DNA of 64,000 bases from Micromonospora carbonacea (GTDB lineage: Bacteria > Actinomycetota > Actinomycetes > Mycobacteriales > Micromonosporaceae), in contig NZ_JACHMZ010000001.1 of NCBI RefSeq assembly GCF_014205165.1, positions 5,314,501 to 5,378,500 on the forward strand, read 5' to 3'. This document shows positions 23,318 through 33,013 of the stretch, in pieces. The translations under genes and the position numbers were made by a program. Below the pieces are notes generated by a model that did not search any database, was not told the origin of the DNA, and saw only the letters and a list, made by a program, of their open reading frames with translations. The stretch's first letter is position 1; each line of letters begins with the position of its first letter.

Positions 23318-26050
23318 TCAGCGCGAGGCCGACGGGAACTCCTCGAGGTACGCCTCCACCCGCTCGGCGGTCGCCGGGCGGGCCAGCGCGTGGCCCTGCC
23401 CGTACCGGCAGCCGGCCCGCGCCGCCGCGTCGACCTGCGCCGGGGTCTCCAGCGCCGCCGCGACCACCTCCAGGCCGAGCCGTTGGCCGAGGCCGACCAC
23501 CACGTCCGTCAGCGGCGGCCGGACCGCGCCGGCCGCGCCGGTCCCTCCCGCCGCGCCGGCCGGACAGGTCGCGCCGGCCGCACCGCCCATGCCGGCCCCG
23601 CCGGCCGGACCGCCCATGCCGGCCCCACCGGGCCGGTGCGCGGACGCCGCCGCCGGGGCCAGCTTCAACAGGTCGACCGGGAGCCGGCGGAGCTGGGCCA
23701 GCGAGGCGTGCTCGGCCCGGAAGCCGTCCAGGGCCGTGCGGACGCCGAGCGACCGCAGCCCGGCGAGCCGGGCCACCACCGCCGGCAGCTCCGGGCCGAC
23801 GCGGGGCTCGGCCACCTCGACCACCAGCCGGTCCGCCGGGACCCCGTGGGCGGCCAGCACCGCCGCCGTGCGGCGGAGGAAGTCCGGCGCGGTCAGCTCC
23901 CCCGGGGTGACGTTCACCGACATCCACAGCCGCCGGTCGCCGGCCGACCAGTCGGCGAGCTGGCGGCACGCGCGGTCCAGCACCCAGCGGCCCACCTCGC
24001 CGATCAGGTCCAGGTCCTCGGCGACCGGCAGCAGCTCGGCCGGCAGCACCGTGCCCAGCACCGGGCTGCGCCAGCGCAGCAGCGCCTCCGTGCCCACCGG
24101 CAGCCGGTCGGCCAGCCCCAGCACCGGCTGGTAGACCAGGTCCAGCTCGCCCCGGGCCACCGCGCCGGGCAGCTCCCGCTCCAGGTCGAGCCGCCGCACC
24201 AGCTGCTCCTCCAGGTACGCGTCGTACCACTCGATGCGGTCCCGCCCGAGCTGGGCGGCCCGGCGGCGGGCCAGGTCCGCCTGGCGCAGCACGTCGTCGG
24301 GCCCCGCGCCGCGGACCTCGGCCAGGCCGATGTTGGCCTGCAACCGGACCTCGTCGTCACCCGCCATCCGGTACGGCTCCGCCAGCGCCGCCAGCAGCCG
24401 GTTGCCCAGCCCGTACGCGAGCACCGGGCCCGCGTCGGTGAGCACCGCGAACTCGTCGCCCACCAGCCGGGCCACCAGGTCCTCCGGGCCGGCCACGGCG
24501 CGCAGCCGGCGGGCCACCTCGACGACGACCGTGTCGCCGAACGCGTGCCCGCGGCCGTCGTTGACCACGCCCAGGCCGTGCAGGTCGACCACCAGCAGCG
24601 CCCCCGACCGGTCCCGACGGGCGCGCAGCTCGCGCAGCAGCTCCTGCCGGTTGGCCAGCCCGGTGAGCTGGTCGGTCGCGGCGAGCTGGTGCACCGCGCG
24701 TTCCAGCCGGCGGCGCTCGCCGACGTCGCGCACGTGCAGCACGAGCGCATGGACCTCGGGCACCCCACGCTGGTCGCTCACCGTGGACTCGGTCTCCCGC
24801 CACGCCCCGTGCCCGTCGCGCATCCGGGCCGGCAGCAGCGTCGGCCGGTCGCCCGCGAGCACCCGGTCGAGCAGCCGCGCGGCCTGCGGCGCGTCGTCGG
24901 GATGCAGCAGGTCCGCGAAGTGCCGGCCGAGCACGTCGGCGTCGGTGAGGGCGAAGAGCCGGGCCGCCGCCGGGGACTGCCAACGCACCCGCAGCGCGCC
25001 GTCCAGCAGCAGGATCAGGTCGTTGCCGCCGGAGACCAGGGCACGGAAGTGCGCCTCCTGCGCGGCGAGCCGGCCGGCGTACCGGCGGTTGTCGGTGGCG
25101 GAGATCAGCTCCCGGACGACCAGCGGAGGGATCACCGCCAGCCCGAGCACGACCATGCCGGTGGTGAACCCGCCGTAGACGGCCAGGTGCCCGGCGGCGG
25201 CCACGGTGGCGATGCCCGCGGGCGCGCTCACCCGGGGCCAGACCGGCGGCGGGCCGCCCGCCCGCCTCGGGTCGCCGGCGGCCACCCGCCGGACCCCGGC
25301 GGCGGTGAGCAGCACCCCGGCCACCAGGGGCGGCGCGGTCGCCAGGGCCGCCCGGTCCGGCGCGCCGTAGGCCAGCAGGACGATCAGCGCGAGCAGGCCG
25401 AACTGGGCGGCCCCGGTGCCCAGGAGGCAGACCGCCGCGCCCGGGCGGCGTCGCCAGTCGGCCAGCGCCGCCACGCCGACCGCCGCGAAGCCGAACCCGC
25501 CGGACGCCACCGCGATCCGGGCGGCGAGCGGGGCCTGCGCCGTCGGCATCAGCACCCAGGCGGCGAAGTGCAGACTCAGGCCCAGGCTGACGATGTCCGT
25601 CGCGTGCCGCACCCGGGCGCGCGCCGCCAGCCGGGCCCGGCCGGGCAGCAGGAGCAGCCCGACGGTGTGCAGCACGGCGGCCAGGCCGAGCCCCGCCGCG
25701 CCGACGGCGACGCGCAGGCCGGCGGCGACCAGGGGCAGCACGGCGACGGTCAGCCCGACGGTGAGCACCGCCGCGTGGAGCAGCCCGGCGGCGGGCCGCA
25801 CCCGCGGGCCACGCCACGGGCCGGGCCGGTCGCCGCCGTCCCCGGCGGGGTCGTCGCCGCTGGCCGGGACGACCAGCCGGGACAGCCGGGCCCCGGCGAG
25901 GGCGCTGCCGGCGGCACCGGCGAGCGCCACCACGGCCAGCGGCGGGCCCGCGCCGGCCAGCCCGGCGAGGAGGAGCAGCGCCACCACCGCCAGCACCAGC
26001 AGGTCGGCGGGGCGCAGGCGGGGAACACCTGAGGGGTACGCGTCGGGCAC
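23318..26050 (-). CDS. Membrane PAS-GGDEF-EAL protein with degenerate catalytic motifs
   Basis: A 910-residue c-di-GMP-type protein. About ten hydrophobic segments fill residues 12-310. A PAS domain follows (about 325-440), then a GGDEF domain whose signature reads VGDEF, and an EAL domain with TEALLRW and VNVTPGEL. In the EAL part the usual [10 protein letters not shown] is LDGFRAEHASL and the LKID motif is LLKLAP, so two metal or catalytic positions are lost. A Gly/Ala-rich insert with a 27-bp DNA repeat (9-residue unit GAGMGGPAG, DNA 23582-23626) splits the late EAL domain. The GTG at 26050 has AAGG upstream; the exact start is uncertain. It probably acts as a receptor or weak enzyme rather than a normal cyclase/phosphodiesterase. 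Confidence 0.82.
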   Translation of the reverse strand: MPDAYPSGVPRLRPADLLVLAVVALLLLAGLAGAGPPLAVVALAGAAGSALAGARLSRLVVPASGDDPAGDGGDRPGPWRGPRVRPAAGLLHAAVLTVGLTVAVLPLVAAGLRVAVGAAGLGLAAVLHTVGLLLLPGRARLAARARVRHATDIVSLGLSLHFAAWVLMPTAQAPLAARIAVASGGFGFAAVGVAALADWRRRPGAAVCLLGTGAAQFGLLALIVLLAYGAPDRAALATAPPLVAGVLLTAAGVRRVAAGDPRRAGGPPPVWPRVSAPAGIATVAAAGHLAVYGGFTTGMVVLGLAVIPPLVVRELISATDNRRYAGRLAAQEAHFRALVSGGNDLILLLDGALRVRWQSPAAARLFALTDADVLGRHFADLLHPDDAPQAARLLDRVLAGDRPTLLPARMRDGHGAWRETESTVSDQRGVPEVHALVLHVRDVGERRRLERAVHQLAATDQLTGLANRQELLRELRARRDRSGALLVVDLHGLGVVNDGRGHAFGDTVVVEVARRLRAVAGPEDLVARLVGDEFAVLTDAGPVLAYGLGNRLLAALAEPYRMAGDDEVRLQANIGLAEVRGAGPDDVLRQADLARRRAAQLGRDRIEWYDAYLEEQLVRRLDLERELPGAVARGELDLVYQPVLGLADRLPVGTEALLRWRSPVLGTVLPAELLPVAEDLDLIGEVGRWVLDRACRQLADWSAGDRRLWMSVNVTPGELTAPDFLRRTAAVLAAHGVPADRLVVEVAEPRVGPELPAVVARLAGLRSLGVRTALDGFRAEHASLAQLRRLPVDLLKLAPAAASAHRPGGAGMGGPAGGAGMGGAAGATCPAGAAGGTGAAGAVRPPLTDVVVGLGQRLGLEVVAAALETPAQVDAAARAGCRYGQGHALARPATAERVEAYLEEFPSASR

Positions 26051-26339
26051 GGCGGTCGCCTTCGTGAGGGGGCACGGGCGGGTGCGGTAGGGCGGTGCGG
26101 CCCGGCACGGCGGTTGCGGTCGCCGGACCGGGATGATCGGCGGTGCCACCCGGCGGACGGGTCCGCCGACGTCGTGGCGCGGCGCGGCGGATGGAACCGC
26201 CCAACACGGGAGAACGATTCATCGTCACCGCCGGACGCGGGCGCGGCGGACCGGGTGGGCGTGATTCGGGTCACTGCGTCCCGCCGGCCGCCCGACGCCC
26301 GGCCGGCGGGTCGCACCGGCCGGGTGGGATCATCTCCGG
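26051..26339. other. Intergenic region without a recognised gene
   Basis: This 289-base divergent gap holds a 7-bp perfect hairpin, CGGCGGA/TCCGCCG at 26151-26168 with a 4-base loop. No other structure or coding signal with a ribosome-binding site is convincing. It must carry promoters for one or both flanking genes. Confidence 0.4.
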
Positions 26340-26714
26340 GTGCGTACCGAGACCGTCCGCTTCCGCCACCACCAGGCGATCCTGGTCGCGGCGGTGATCG
26401 CCTTCATCGGGGCCCTGCCGCTGGCCAGCGCCGGGTGGTATTTCCTGCCCGTGCTGCTCGTGCCGCTGGCGGTCGGCGTCTGGGCCTGGCGGGCCGGCAC
26501 CGAGGCCGACGCCCGCGAGCTGCGCCTGCGCGCGCTCGCCGGGCAGCGGCGCGTCACCTGGGACCGGGTCGTCGAGCTGGGCGTCGACGCCCGGGGCCGG
26601 GCGGTCGCCCGGCTCGACGACGGCGAGCTGGTCGTGCTGCCCGGGGTGCGCGGCAGCGAGCTGCCCCGGCTCGTCGCGGTCACCGGCCAGCCCCTGCCCG
26701 GCCGGGCCGCCTGA
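26340..26714 (+). CDS. Cfp6-like membrane protein with bacterial PH domain
   Basis: A 124-residue protein with two adjacent hydrophobic segments (about 13-32 and 34-50) followed by a small beta-rich domain, RRVTWDRVVELGVDARGRAV onward. This is the layout of the bPH_6 family that includes the M. tuberculosis low-molecular-weight antigen Cfp6. The GTG start has only a weak upstream purine run. Like Cfp6 it lies a few genes from gatB, which supports the assignment. No biochemical role is established for the family as far as I know. Confidence 0.78.
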   Translation: MRTETVRFRHHQAILVAAVIAFIGALPLASAGWYFLPVLLVPLAVGVWAWRAGTEADARELRLRALAGQRRVTWDRVVELGVDARGRAVARLDDGELVVLPGVRGSELPRLVAVTGQPLPGRAA

Positions 26715-26736
26715 GCCGTCCCCCCGGGCCGGCGGG

Positions 26737-27663
26737 TCAGTAGCCGTCCGTCACCGCGTTCGCCAGCGGCTCGCCCGCGGCGAAGCGCCGGACCTGCTCG
26801 GCCACCAGCCGGTACGCCCGGGGCAGCAGCCCGCGCACCGAGCCGGCGACGTGCGGGGTGAGCAGCACGTTCGGCAGCTCCCACAGCGGGTGGTCGGCGG
26901 GCAGCGGCTCCGGGTCGGTGACGTCCAGGGCGGCCCGCAGCCGCCCGGCGGCCAGCTCGGCGACCAGCGCGTCGGTGCGGGCCACCGGGCCGCGCGCGGC
27001 GTTGACCAGCAGCGCGCCGTCGGGCATCGCGGCGAGGAACTTCTCGTCGACCAGGCCGCGCGTCGCGTCGGTCAGCGGCACCAGCAGCACCACCACGTCG
27101 GCCGCGGGCAGCAGCGCGGGCAGCTCGTCGACGCCGTGCACCCCCTCGGCGGGGCGGGCCGTCCGGGCGACCAGGGTGAACGTCACCTCGAACGGGGCCA
27201 GCCGGGCCCGCACCGCCGCGCCGATCGACCCCGCCCCGACGATCAGCACCCGCTTGCCGGCCAGCTCGTCGGTCGGGCAGAGCCGGTCGTACGCCCACTC
27301 GCGGCGGGACCGGGCGACGGCGAAGTCGGGGAAGCCGCGCACCTGGGACAGGATCGCGGCGACCACCCACTCGGCCGTGCCGACGTCGTGCACGCCCCGC
27401 GCGTCGCAGAGCGTCACCCCGGGCGGCACCCGGCCCGCCCAGGCGTCCGCGCCGGCCGAGAGGAGCTGCACCACCCGCAGGTCGGGCAGCTCCCCGAGCA
27501 GGGCGGTGGCGTCCACGCCGGAGAGGAACGGCGGCACCCAGAACCGGACGCCGGCCACCCCGGAGGGCAGCCGCGACGGGTCCTCGGCCACCTCGACGGT
27601 CACCCCGGGCGGCACCTCGCCGAGGAGGGCGCGGCCGGCGGGGTGCGGGATCCAGACCTTCAC
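26737..27663 (-). CDS. D-2-hydroxyacid dehydrogenase family protein
   Basis: A 308-residue NAD(P)-dependent dehydrogenase expected to interconvert a 2-oxo acid and a D-2-hydroxy acid. The nucleotide fold has GAGSIGAAV near residue 150. Catalytic arginine, glutamate and histidine are in [16 protein letters not shown] and LTPHVAGS. It is shorter than PGDH (SerA) and lacks an ACT domain, so serine synthesis is unlikely; glyoxylate/hydroxypyruvate-type substrates are possible. The GTG at 27663 is taken as start because upstream codons enter the divergent gene's leader. It converges on the PH-domain gene. Confidence 0.85.
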   Translation of the reverse strand: MKVWIPHPAGRALLGEVPPGVTVEVAEDPSRLPSGVAGVRFWVPPFLSGVDATALLGELPDLRVVQLLSAGADAWAGRVPPGVTLCDARGVHDVGTAEWVVAAILSQVRGFPDFAVARSRREWAYDRLCPTDELAGKRVLIVGAGSIGAAVRARLAPFEVTFTLVARTARPAEGVHGVDELPALLPAADVVVLLVPLTDATRGLVDEKFLAAMPDGALLVNAARGPVARTDALVAELAAGRLRAALDVTDPEPLPADHPLWELPNVLLTPHVAGSVRGLLPRAYRLVAEQVRRFAAGEPLANAVTDGY

Positions 27664-27727
27664 GAACGCCGACGATAGCCGGTGCGGGCCCCGTCGCGGC
27701 ACGGCCGGGGCGGCTAGGCTGGGCCGG

Positions 27728-28900
27728 GTGAGCACCGGTGCCCCGTACCACCGCAAGAGCCCGCTGCGGGCGGTCGTCGCGGCGTCCTGCGCGGCGCTGC
27801 TGCTGGCCGCCGCCGGGTGCAGCTTCGGCGAGCCGGAGCCGGACCCGGCCGGCGAGCCGCCCAACCTGCCCACCCCGTCTGTCTCCGCGCCCGCCGGGGC
27901 CGGTCAGCAGGTGGTCACCACGGTGCTGGCCAAGGGGCTGCGGGTGCCGTGGGGCATGGCGTTCCTGCCCGACGGCGGGGCGCTGGTCACCGAGCGCGAC
28001 AGCGGCCGGATCCTCCAGGTCGGCCCCGGGTCCGGGCGCGAGGGGCTGACGGTCACTCCGGTGCGGACGGTGCCGGGCGTGGTGCCCGGCGGCGAGGGCG
28101 GGCTCATGGGGATCGCGGTCTCCCCCGACTACGCGACCGACCAGACGATCTTCGTCTACCACACCGCCGCGAACGACAACCGGATCGTCAAGCTGGACCT
28201 GGACGGGGCGCCCACCCCGATCCTGACCGGCATCCCCAAGGCCGGCATCCACAACGGCGGCGGGCTCGCCTTCGGCCCGGACGGCTTCCTCTACGCGAGC
28301 ACCGGCGACGCCGGCAACCGGGAGGCCGCGCAGGACCAGAAGAACCTGGGCGGCAAGATCCTGCGGATCACCACCGCCGGCAAGCCGGCCCCGGGCAACC
28401 CGTTCGCCGGCTCCCCCGTCTGGTCCCTGGGCCACCGCAACGTGCAGGGCCTGGCCTGGGACGCCGGCAAGCGGATGTACGCCGTCGAGTTCGGCCAGAA
28501 CACCTGGGACGAGATCAACCAGGTCACCAAGGGCGGCAACTACGGCTGGCCCCAGGTCGAGGGCCAGGCCGACGACAGCCGGTACGCCGACCCGCTGGTG
28601 CAGTGGCCCACCTCCGACGCCTCCTGCTCGGGGCTCGCGGCGGCCGAGCGGCTGCTGGTCACCGCCTGCCTGCGCGGGCAGCGGCTGTGGCTGGTCGAGC
28701 TGACCGACACCGGCGCCGTGCTCGGCCAGCCCCGGGAGCTGCTGACCCGCCGGTACGGCCGGCTGCGCGGCGCGATCGCCGCCCCGGACGGGTCGATCTG
28801 GGTCACCACCTCCAACCACGACGGGCGGGGCCAGCCGGCCCCCGAGGACGACCGGATCCTGCGGCTCGTCTTCACCGACGGCGGCGCGGGCCGCAGCTGA
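27728..28900 (+). CDS. PQQ-type aldose sugar dehydrogenase lipoprotein
   Basis: A 390-residue beta-propeller of the glucose/sorbosone dehydrogenase family. Residues 1-35 are a lipoprotein signal with lipobox LLAAAGC, so it is attached outside the membrane. Family blocks include [31 protein letters not shown] with the catalytic-type histidine, [11 protein letters not shown] and [11 protein letters not shown]. Bacterial relatives such as YliI (Asd) oxidise aldoses with PQQ. The GTG start fits the signal peptide. It is divergent from the hydroxyacid dehydrogenase. PQQ synthesis genes are not in the window, so cofactor use is inferred. Confidence 0.88.
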   Translation: MSTGAPYHRKSPLRAVVAASCAALLLAAAGCSFGEPEPDPAGEPPNLPTPSVSAPAGAGQQVVTTVLAKGLRVPWGMAFLPDGGALVTERDSGRILQVGPGSGREGLTVTPVRTVPGVVPGGEGGLMGIAVSPDYATDQTIFVYHTAANDNRIVKLDLDGAPTPILTGIPKAGIHNGGGLAFGPDGFLYASTGDAGNREAAQDQKNLGGKILRITTAGKPAPGNPFAGSPVWSLGHRNVQGLAWDAGKRMYAVEFGQNTWDEINQVTKGGNYGWPQVEGQADDSRYADPLVQWPTSDASCSGLAAAERLLVTACLRGQRLWLVELTDTGAVLGQPRELLTRRYGRLRGAIAAPDGSIWVTTSNHDGRGQPAPEDDRILRLVFTDGGAGRS

Positions 28901-28971
28901 CCCGCCGCCGCCAGCAGGGCCGGAATCCCGGGTTTGCCAAGATCCTTCACTGGGCAGGTCAGAATCTCAGC

Positions 28972-30498
28972 ATGGACGGGCAGGAGAACGAAGAGCGCAG
29001 CGCCGGCGAAGCCGTGCCCCGCAGGGCCGGGCGCGGCCGGGTCCGCCGGGCGGGGGTGGTCCTCGCCGTCCTGGTGATCGCCCTGGCCGGGGCGGTCATC
29101 GGCACCCTCGCCGGCGGGCGGGTGCACACCGACATCGGGCCGTTCCGCGCGGAGCTGAGCATCACGCCTTCGCTGGAGGGCGGCACCACCGTCGACATCC
29201 CGCCGCTGGGCGCGCTCCAGCTCGACAGCCACGACGGGCCCACCCACCTCACCGTCGGCCTGGGGGCCCTCGACCAGCGGCGCACCGAGGCGCTGATCGA
29301 CGACCCGGCGAGCATCAGCCGGGCCAGCCAGTCCGCCGTCACCGACGTCCGCAACGGGGTGCTGCGCCTCGGGCTGCGCACCGTCGGCGCGGCGGTGCTG
29401 GTCACCCTCGTCCTCGCCGGGCTGGTGTTCCGCGACACCCGGCGCACCGCCTGGGCGGGCGGGCTGTCGCTGCTGGTCACCGCCGGCAGTCTCGGCCTGG
29501 CCGCCTCCACCATCCGGCCGCAGGCGATCGAGGAGCCCCGGTACGAGGGGCTGCTGGTCAACGCGCCCGCGATCGTCGGTGACGCCCGGCGGATCGCCAA
29601 CGACTACACCAAGTACGCCGAGCAGCTCCAGCGCCTCGTCGGCAACGTCAGCCAGCTCTACACCACCGTCTCCGCGCTGCCGGTGTACGAGCCAGCCCCC
29701 GGCACCACCCGGGTCCTGCACGTCTCCGACATGCACCTCAACCCGACGGGCTGGCAGCTCATCCGCACGGTCGTGGAGCAGTTCGGCATCGACGTGGTGA
29801 TCGACACCGGCGACATCACCGACTGGGGCAGCGAGCCCGAGGCGTCGTTCGTCGGCTCGATCGGCCTGCTCAAGAAGCCGTACGTCTACATCCGGGGCAA
29901 CCACGACTCGGGCAAGACGGCCGCGGCGGTGGCCCAGCAGCCCAACGCGATCGTGCTGAACAACTCGACCACCACCGTCGCCGGGCTGACCATCGCCGGC
30001 ATCGGCGACCCGCGGTTCACCCCCGACAAGGAGACCTCCCCGGCCGGCAGCGGCCTGACCAGCGAGGTCGCCAACCAGGTGATCGGGGCCGGCGACCAGC
30101 TCGCCGCCACCGTGCGCAAGTCGCCGAGGCCGGTGAACATCGCACTGGTGCACGACCCGGCGTCGGCCGGCCCCCTGTCGGGCACCTGCCCGCTGGTGCT
30201 CGCCGGGCACACCCACGCCCGGCAGATCTCCAAGCTGCCGCAGGTGCCGGGCCAGATGCCGACGCAGCTGATGGTGGAGGGGTCCACCGGCGGCGCGGGG
30301 CTGCGCGGCCTGGAGGGTGAGAAGCCCACCCCGCTCTCGATGACGGTGCTCTACTTCGACAAGGACAAGCTGCTCCAGGCGTACGACGACATCACCGTCG
30401 GGGGGACCGGGCAGGCGCAGGTCAACCTGGAACGGCACGTGGTGCAGAACCCGAAGGCCGGCGACCCGGTGCCGGTCACCCCGACCCCGACCCGCTGA
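28972..30498 (+). CDS. Membrane-bound calcineurin-like metallophosphoesterase
   Basis: A 508-residue protein with a cytoplasmic Arg-rich start, a hydrophobic segment near residues 24-48, further hydrophobic segments about 140-185, and a phosphoesterase domain from about 245. The metal-binding set is complete: HVSDMHLNP, DTGDITDWG, RGNHD and AGHTHARQ. Between the first segments is a 75-residue, probably extracytoplasmic, region. The start ATG has no strong ribosome-binding site. Substrate (phosphodiester, nucleotide or lipid phosphate) is not predictable. It converges on the E1-like gene with a 38-base gap. Confidence 0.87.
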   Translation: MDGQENEERSAGEAVPRRAGRGRVRRAGVVLAVLVIALAGAVIGTLAGGRVHTDIGPFRAELSITPSLEGGTTVDIPPLGALQLDSHDGPTHLTVGLGALDQRRTEALIDDPASISRASQSAVTDVRNGVLRLGLRTVGAAVLVTLVLAGLVFRDTRRTAWAGGLSLLVTAGSLGLAASTIRPQAIEEPRYEGLLVNAPAIVGDARRIANDYTKYAEQLQRLVGNVSQLYTTVSALPVYEPAPGTTRVLHVSDMHLNPTGWQLIRTVVEQFGIDVVIDTGDITDWGSEPEASFVGSIGLLKKPYVYIRGNHDSGKTAAAVAQQPNAIVLNNSTTTVAGLTIAGIGDPRFTPDKETSPAGSGLTSEVANQVIGAGDQLAATVRKSPRPVNIALVHDPASAGPLSGTCPLVLAGHTHARQISKLPQVPGQMPTQLMVEGSTGGAGLRGLEGEKPTPLSMTVLYFDKDKLLQAYDDITVGGTGQAQVNLERHVVQNPKAGDPVPVTPTPTR

Positions 30499-30536
30499 GG
30501 GCGGGCCCGGGTCGGGGCGGGCGGCGGGGGGCGGGG

Positions 30537-32894
30537 TCAGCGCAGCGACAGGGCGGCCAGGGCCGCGTTGACGATGCTGCCGGGCAGCAGGTCGTGCAGC
30601 TCGTACAGCTCGCGGACGCTGCCCGACTGGCCGAACTCGTCCACGCCCAGCGGCACCGCCGGGGCGCCCACGGCCGAGCCGAGCCAGGCCATCGCGTGCG
30701 ACGCGGCGTCGTGCACCGTCACCACCGGCACCCGGTCGACGAACGCCGACCGCAGCGCCCCCGGCACGCTCGGCACGGTGGCCGTCCGCACCCCCTGGCG
30801 CAGCGTGCGCTGCCACGCCCGGTAGAGGCGGTCCAGGCTGGTCACGTCCACCACGTGCGCGGCCACGCCCTCCTCGGCCAGCTCGGCGGCGGCGGCCAGC
30901 ACCTCCGGCAGCACCGCGCCGGAGGCGGCGAGCTGCACCACCGGCGCGTCGGCCAGCTCCGGGTGCGCCGCGTGCGCGTCGACCAGCCGGTACGCCCCGG
31001 CGACCGCCTGCCGGCGCAGCACCGCGTCGCCCAGCCGGGCCCGGGCCGCCTCGAAGGGCGCCTGGTCGATCGGGCGGGTGCTGAGCCGGAAGTAGTACGC
31101 CCCGTCCTCCACCGGCGCGGCCGTGCTGGCCGGCGTGCCACCCGCGGCGATCTGCCCGAGGGCGTCGCAGAGCAGCCAGTCGAGGGTGGCCGCGTACGCG
31201 GGCTCGACGAACGTCACCCCGGGCAGCTCCAGCCCCACCGACGCGGTGATCGTGGACTGGTGCGCGCCGCCCTCGGGAGCGAGGGTGACGCCCGACGGGG
31301 TGCCGGCGACCACGAACCGGGAGCCCGAGTAGGTGCCGTAGAGGAACGCGTCGAGGCCGCGCAGCACGAACGGGTCGTAGACCGTGCCGACCGGCAGCAG
31401 CGGCTGCCCCGACAGGTCCCACGACAGGCCGAGCTGGCCGAGCAGCAGGAACAGGTTCATCTCCGAGATGCCCAGCTCGATGTGCTGCCCGGCGGGGCTC
31501 TCGGTCCAGCGCAGCATCCGGTCCTCCGTCCAGGACCGCTGCTCGGTCGGGGCGAACACCCCCGTCTTGTTGATGAACCCGGCGAGGTTCGTCGAGGTGG
31601 CCACGTCGGGCGCGGTGGTCACCAGGTAGGGGGCGACGGCCTCGTCGCGGGCCAGCTCCACCAGCACCCGACCGAAGACCTCCTGGGTGGAGACGGGCTT
31701 GCTCGCGCGTACCCTCGTGGTTTCCGGCACGGCGACCGGCAGTGCCCGCCCGGCCGGCGGTCGGGACAGCGCCTCCCGGCGCGCGCCGGCCCGGATGCCG
31801 GCCGGCGACGCCGGGTCGAGGCGGTCCCACTCGGTGGCGGGGGTCAGGCCGTGGGCGGCGCGCAGCGCGTCGACCTGCGCGGTGGTGAGCAGCGCCGAAT
31901 GGTTGCGGGGATTGCCGGCGATGGGCAACCCCCAACCCTTCACGGTGTACGCGAAGACGACGCTGGGCCGGTCGGTGACCGCGTCGCACTGGGCGTACGC
32001 GTCGAGCATCGCCTGCAGGTCGTGCCCGCCCAGGTCGGTGACCAGCGGGGCCAGCTCGTCGTCGGCGACGTCGGCGATCAGCCCGGCGATGCCGGCCGGC
32101 GCGCCGTCGCAGAACCGCTCCCGCAGCGCCGGCCCGGCCAGCCCGAACAGCGACTGGTACTGCTCGTTGGGCATCGCGTCGATCCAGTCGCGCAGCGCCT
32201 CCCCGCCCGGCCGGGCGTACGCCCGCGCGAGCCGGCGGCCGTACTTGACCTCGACGACGTGCCAGCCGGCGGCCTCGAACTGGCCGCGCCACTGGTTGAT
32301 CCGCACGCCGGGGACGACCCGGTCGAGGGACTGCCGGTTGAAGTCGACCAGCCACATCACGTTGCCCAGGCCCGTGGTGGCGGGGTCGGCGACGGCCTCC
32401 CAGATGTTGCCCTCGTCCAGCTCGGCGTCGCCGATCAGCGCCACGAACCGGGAGCGGGGGCGCGCGCCGAAGTGCGCGTCGACGTACCGGCGGGTGACGG
32501 CGGCGAACAGCGGCGCGGCGGCGCCGAGGCCGACGGAGCCGGTGGAGAAGTCGACGCCGTCGGGGTCCTTCGTGCGCGACGGGTACGACTGGAGGCCGCC
32601 CCGGGCGCGCAGCCGCGTCAGGTAGGACCGGTCGAGGTTGCCCAGCAGGTATTGGATCGCGTGGAACACCGGCGAGGCGTGCGGCTTCACCGCGACCCGG
32701 TCGGCGGCGTCGAGGTGGGCGAACCACAGCGCGGTCATGGCCGTGACCAGCGACGCGCTGGACGCCTGGTGCCCGCCGACCTTCACCCCGTCGCCGGTGT
32801 CCCGGTCGTGGTTGGCCGCGTCGACGATACGGGTGGCGAGCCAGAGCACCCGCCGCTGGATCTCGTCGAGGACGTCGAGGTCGTGCTGGTTCAC
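30537..32894 (-). CDS. Transketolase-like/AceE-type 2-oxoacid dehydrogenase E1 protein
   Basis: A 785-residue thiamine-diphosphate enzyme. The N-terminal half resembles the homodimeric pyruvate dehydrogenase E1 (AceE): SVGLGAAAPLFAAVTRRY, then the cofactor motif GDAELDEGN and NFDR-like VDFNRQSLD. A pyrimidine-binding domain (about 400-600) and transketolase C-terminal domain follow, including GAHQS. It is about 100 residues shorter than AceE. The GTG start is supported by GGAG eight bases upstream. No E2 or E3 genes are nearby, so partner and substrate are uncertain; pyruvate decarboxylation or a stand-alone transketolase-like reaction are both possible. Confidence 0.8.
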   Translation of the reverse strand: MNQHDLDVLDEIQRRVLWLATRIVDAANHDRDTGDGVKVGGHQASSASLVTAMTALWFAHLDAADRVAVKPHASPVFHAIQYLLGNLDRSYLTRLRARGGLQSYPSRTKDPDGVDFSTGSVGLGAAAPLFAAVTRRYVDAHFGARPRSRFVALIGDAELDEGNIWEAVADPATTGLGNVMWLVDFNRQSLDRVVPGVRINQWRGQFEAAGWHVVEVKYGRRLARAYARPGGEALRDWIDAMPNEQYQSLFGLAGPALRERFCDGAPAGIAGLIADVADDELAPLVTDLGGHDLQAMLDAYAQCDAVTDRPSVVFAYTVKGWGLPIAGNPRNHSALLTTAQVDALRAAHGLTPATEWDRLDPASPAGIRAGARREALSRPPAGRALPVAVPETTRVRASKPVSTQEVFGRVLVELARDEAVAPYLVTTAPDVATSTNLAGFINKTGVFAPTEQRSWTEDRMLRWTESPAGQHIELGISEMNLFLLLGQLGLSWDLSGQPLLPVGTVYDPFVLRGLDAFLYGTYSGSRFVVAGTPSGVTLAPEGGAHQSTITASVGLELPGVTFVEPAYAATLDWLLCDALGQIAAGGTPASTAAPVEDGAYYFRLSTRPIDQAPFEAARARLGDAVLRRQAVAGAYRLVDAHAAHPELADAPVVQLAASGAVLPEVLAAAAELAEEGVAAHVVDVTSLDRLYRAWQRTLRQGVRTATVPSVPGALRSAFVDRVPVVTVHDAASHAMAWLGSAVGAPAVPLGVDEFGQSGSVRELYELHDLLPGSIVNAALAALSLR

Positions 32895-32960
32895 GGGGTT
32901 GCTCCATCCGGGCGTCGCCGTTGACGCCCCGCGCGGGGTGTGGGGGTGGGTGTGGGTGTT

Positions 32961-33008
32961 AGGAAGGGCCCCTTCCTAACGCTTTCTGTATAGGAAGGGG
33001 CCCTTCCT
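32961..33008. repeat. Dispersed GGGGCCCC palindromic element, copy 2
   Basis: A perfect 17-bp inverted repeat (32961-32977 and 32992-33008) encloses the 14-base centre AACGCTTTCTGTAT. It starts five bases beyond the gatB stop, in terminator position. The centre is the reverse complement of that in the 16319-16364 element, so the two are copies of one family. Confidence 0.82.
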
Positions 33009-33013
33009 TCGTC

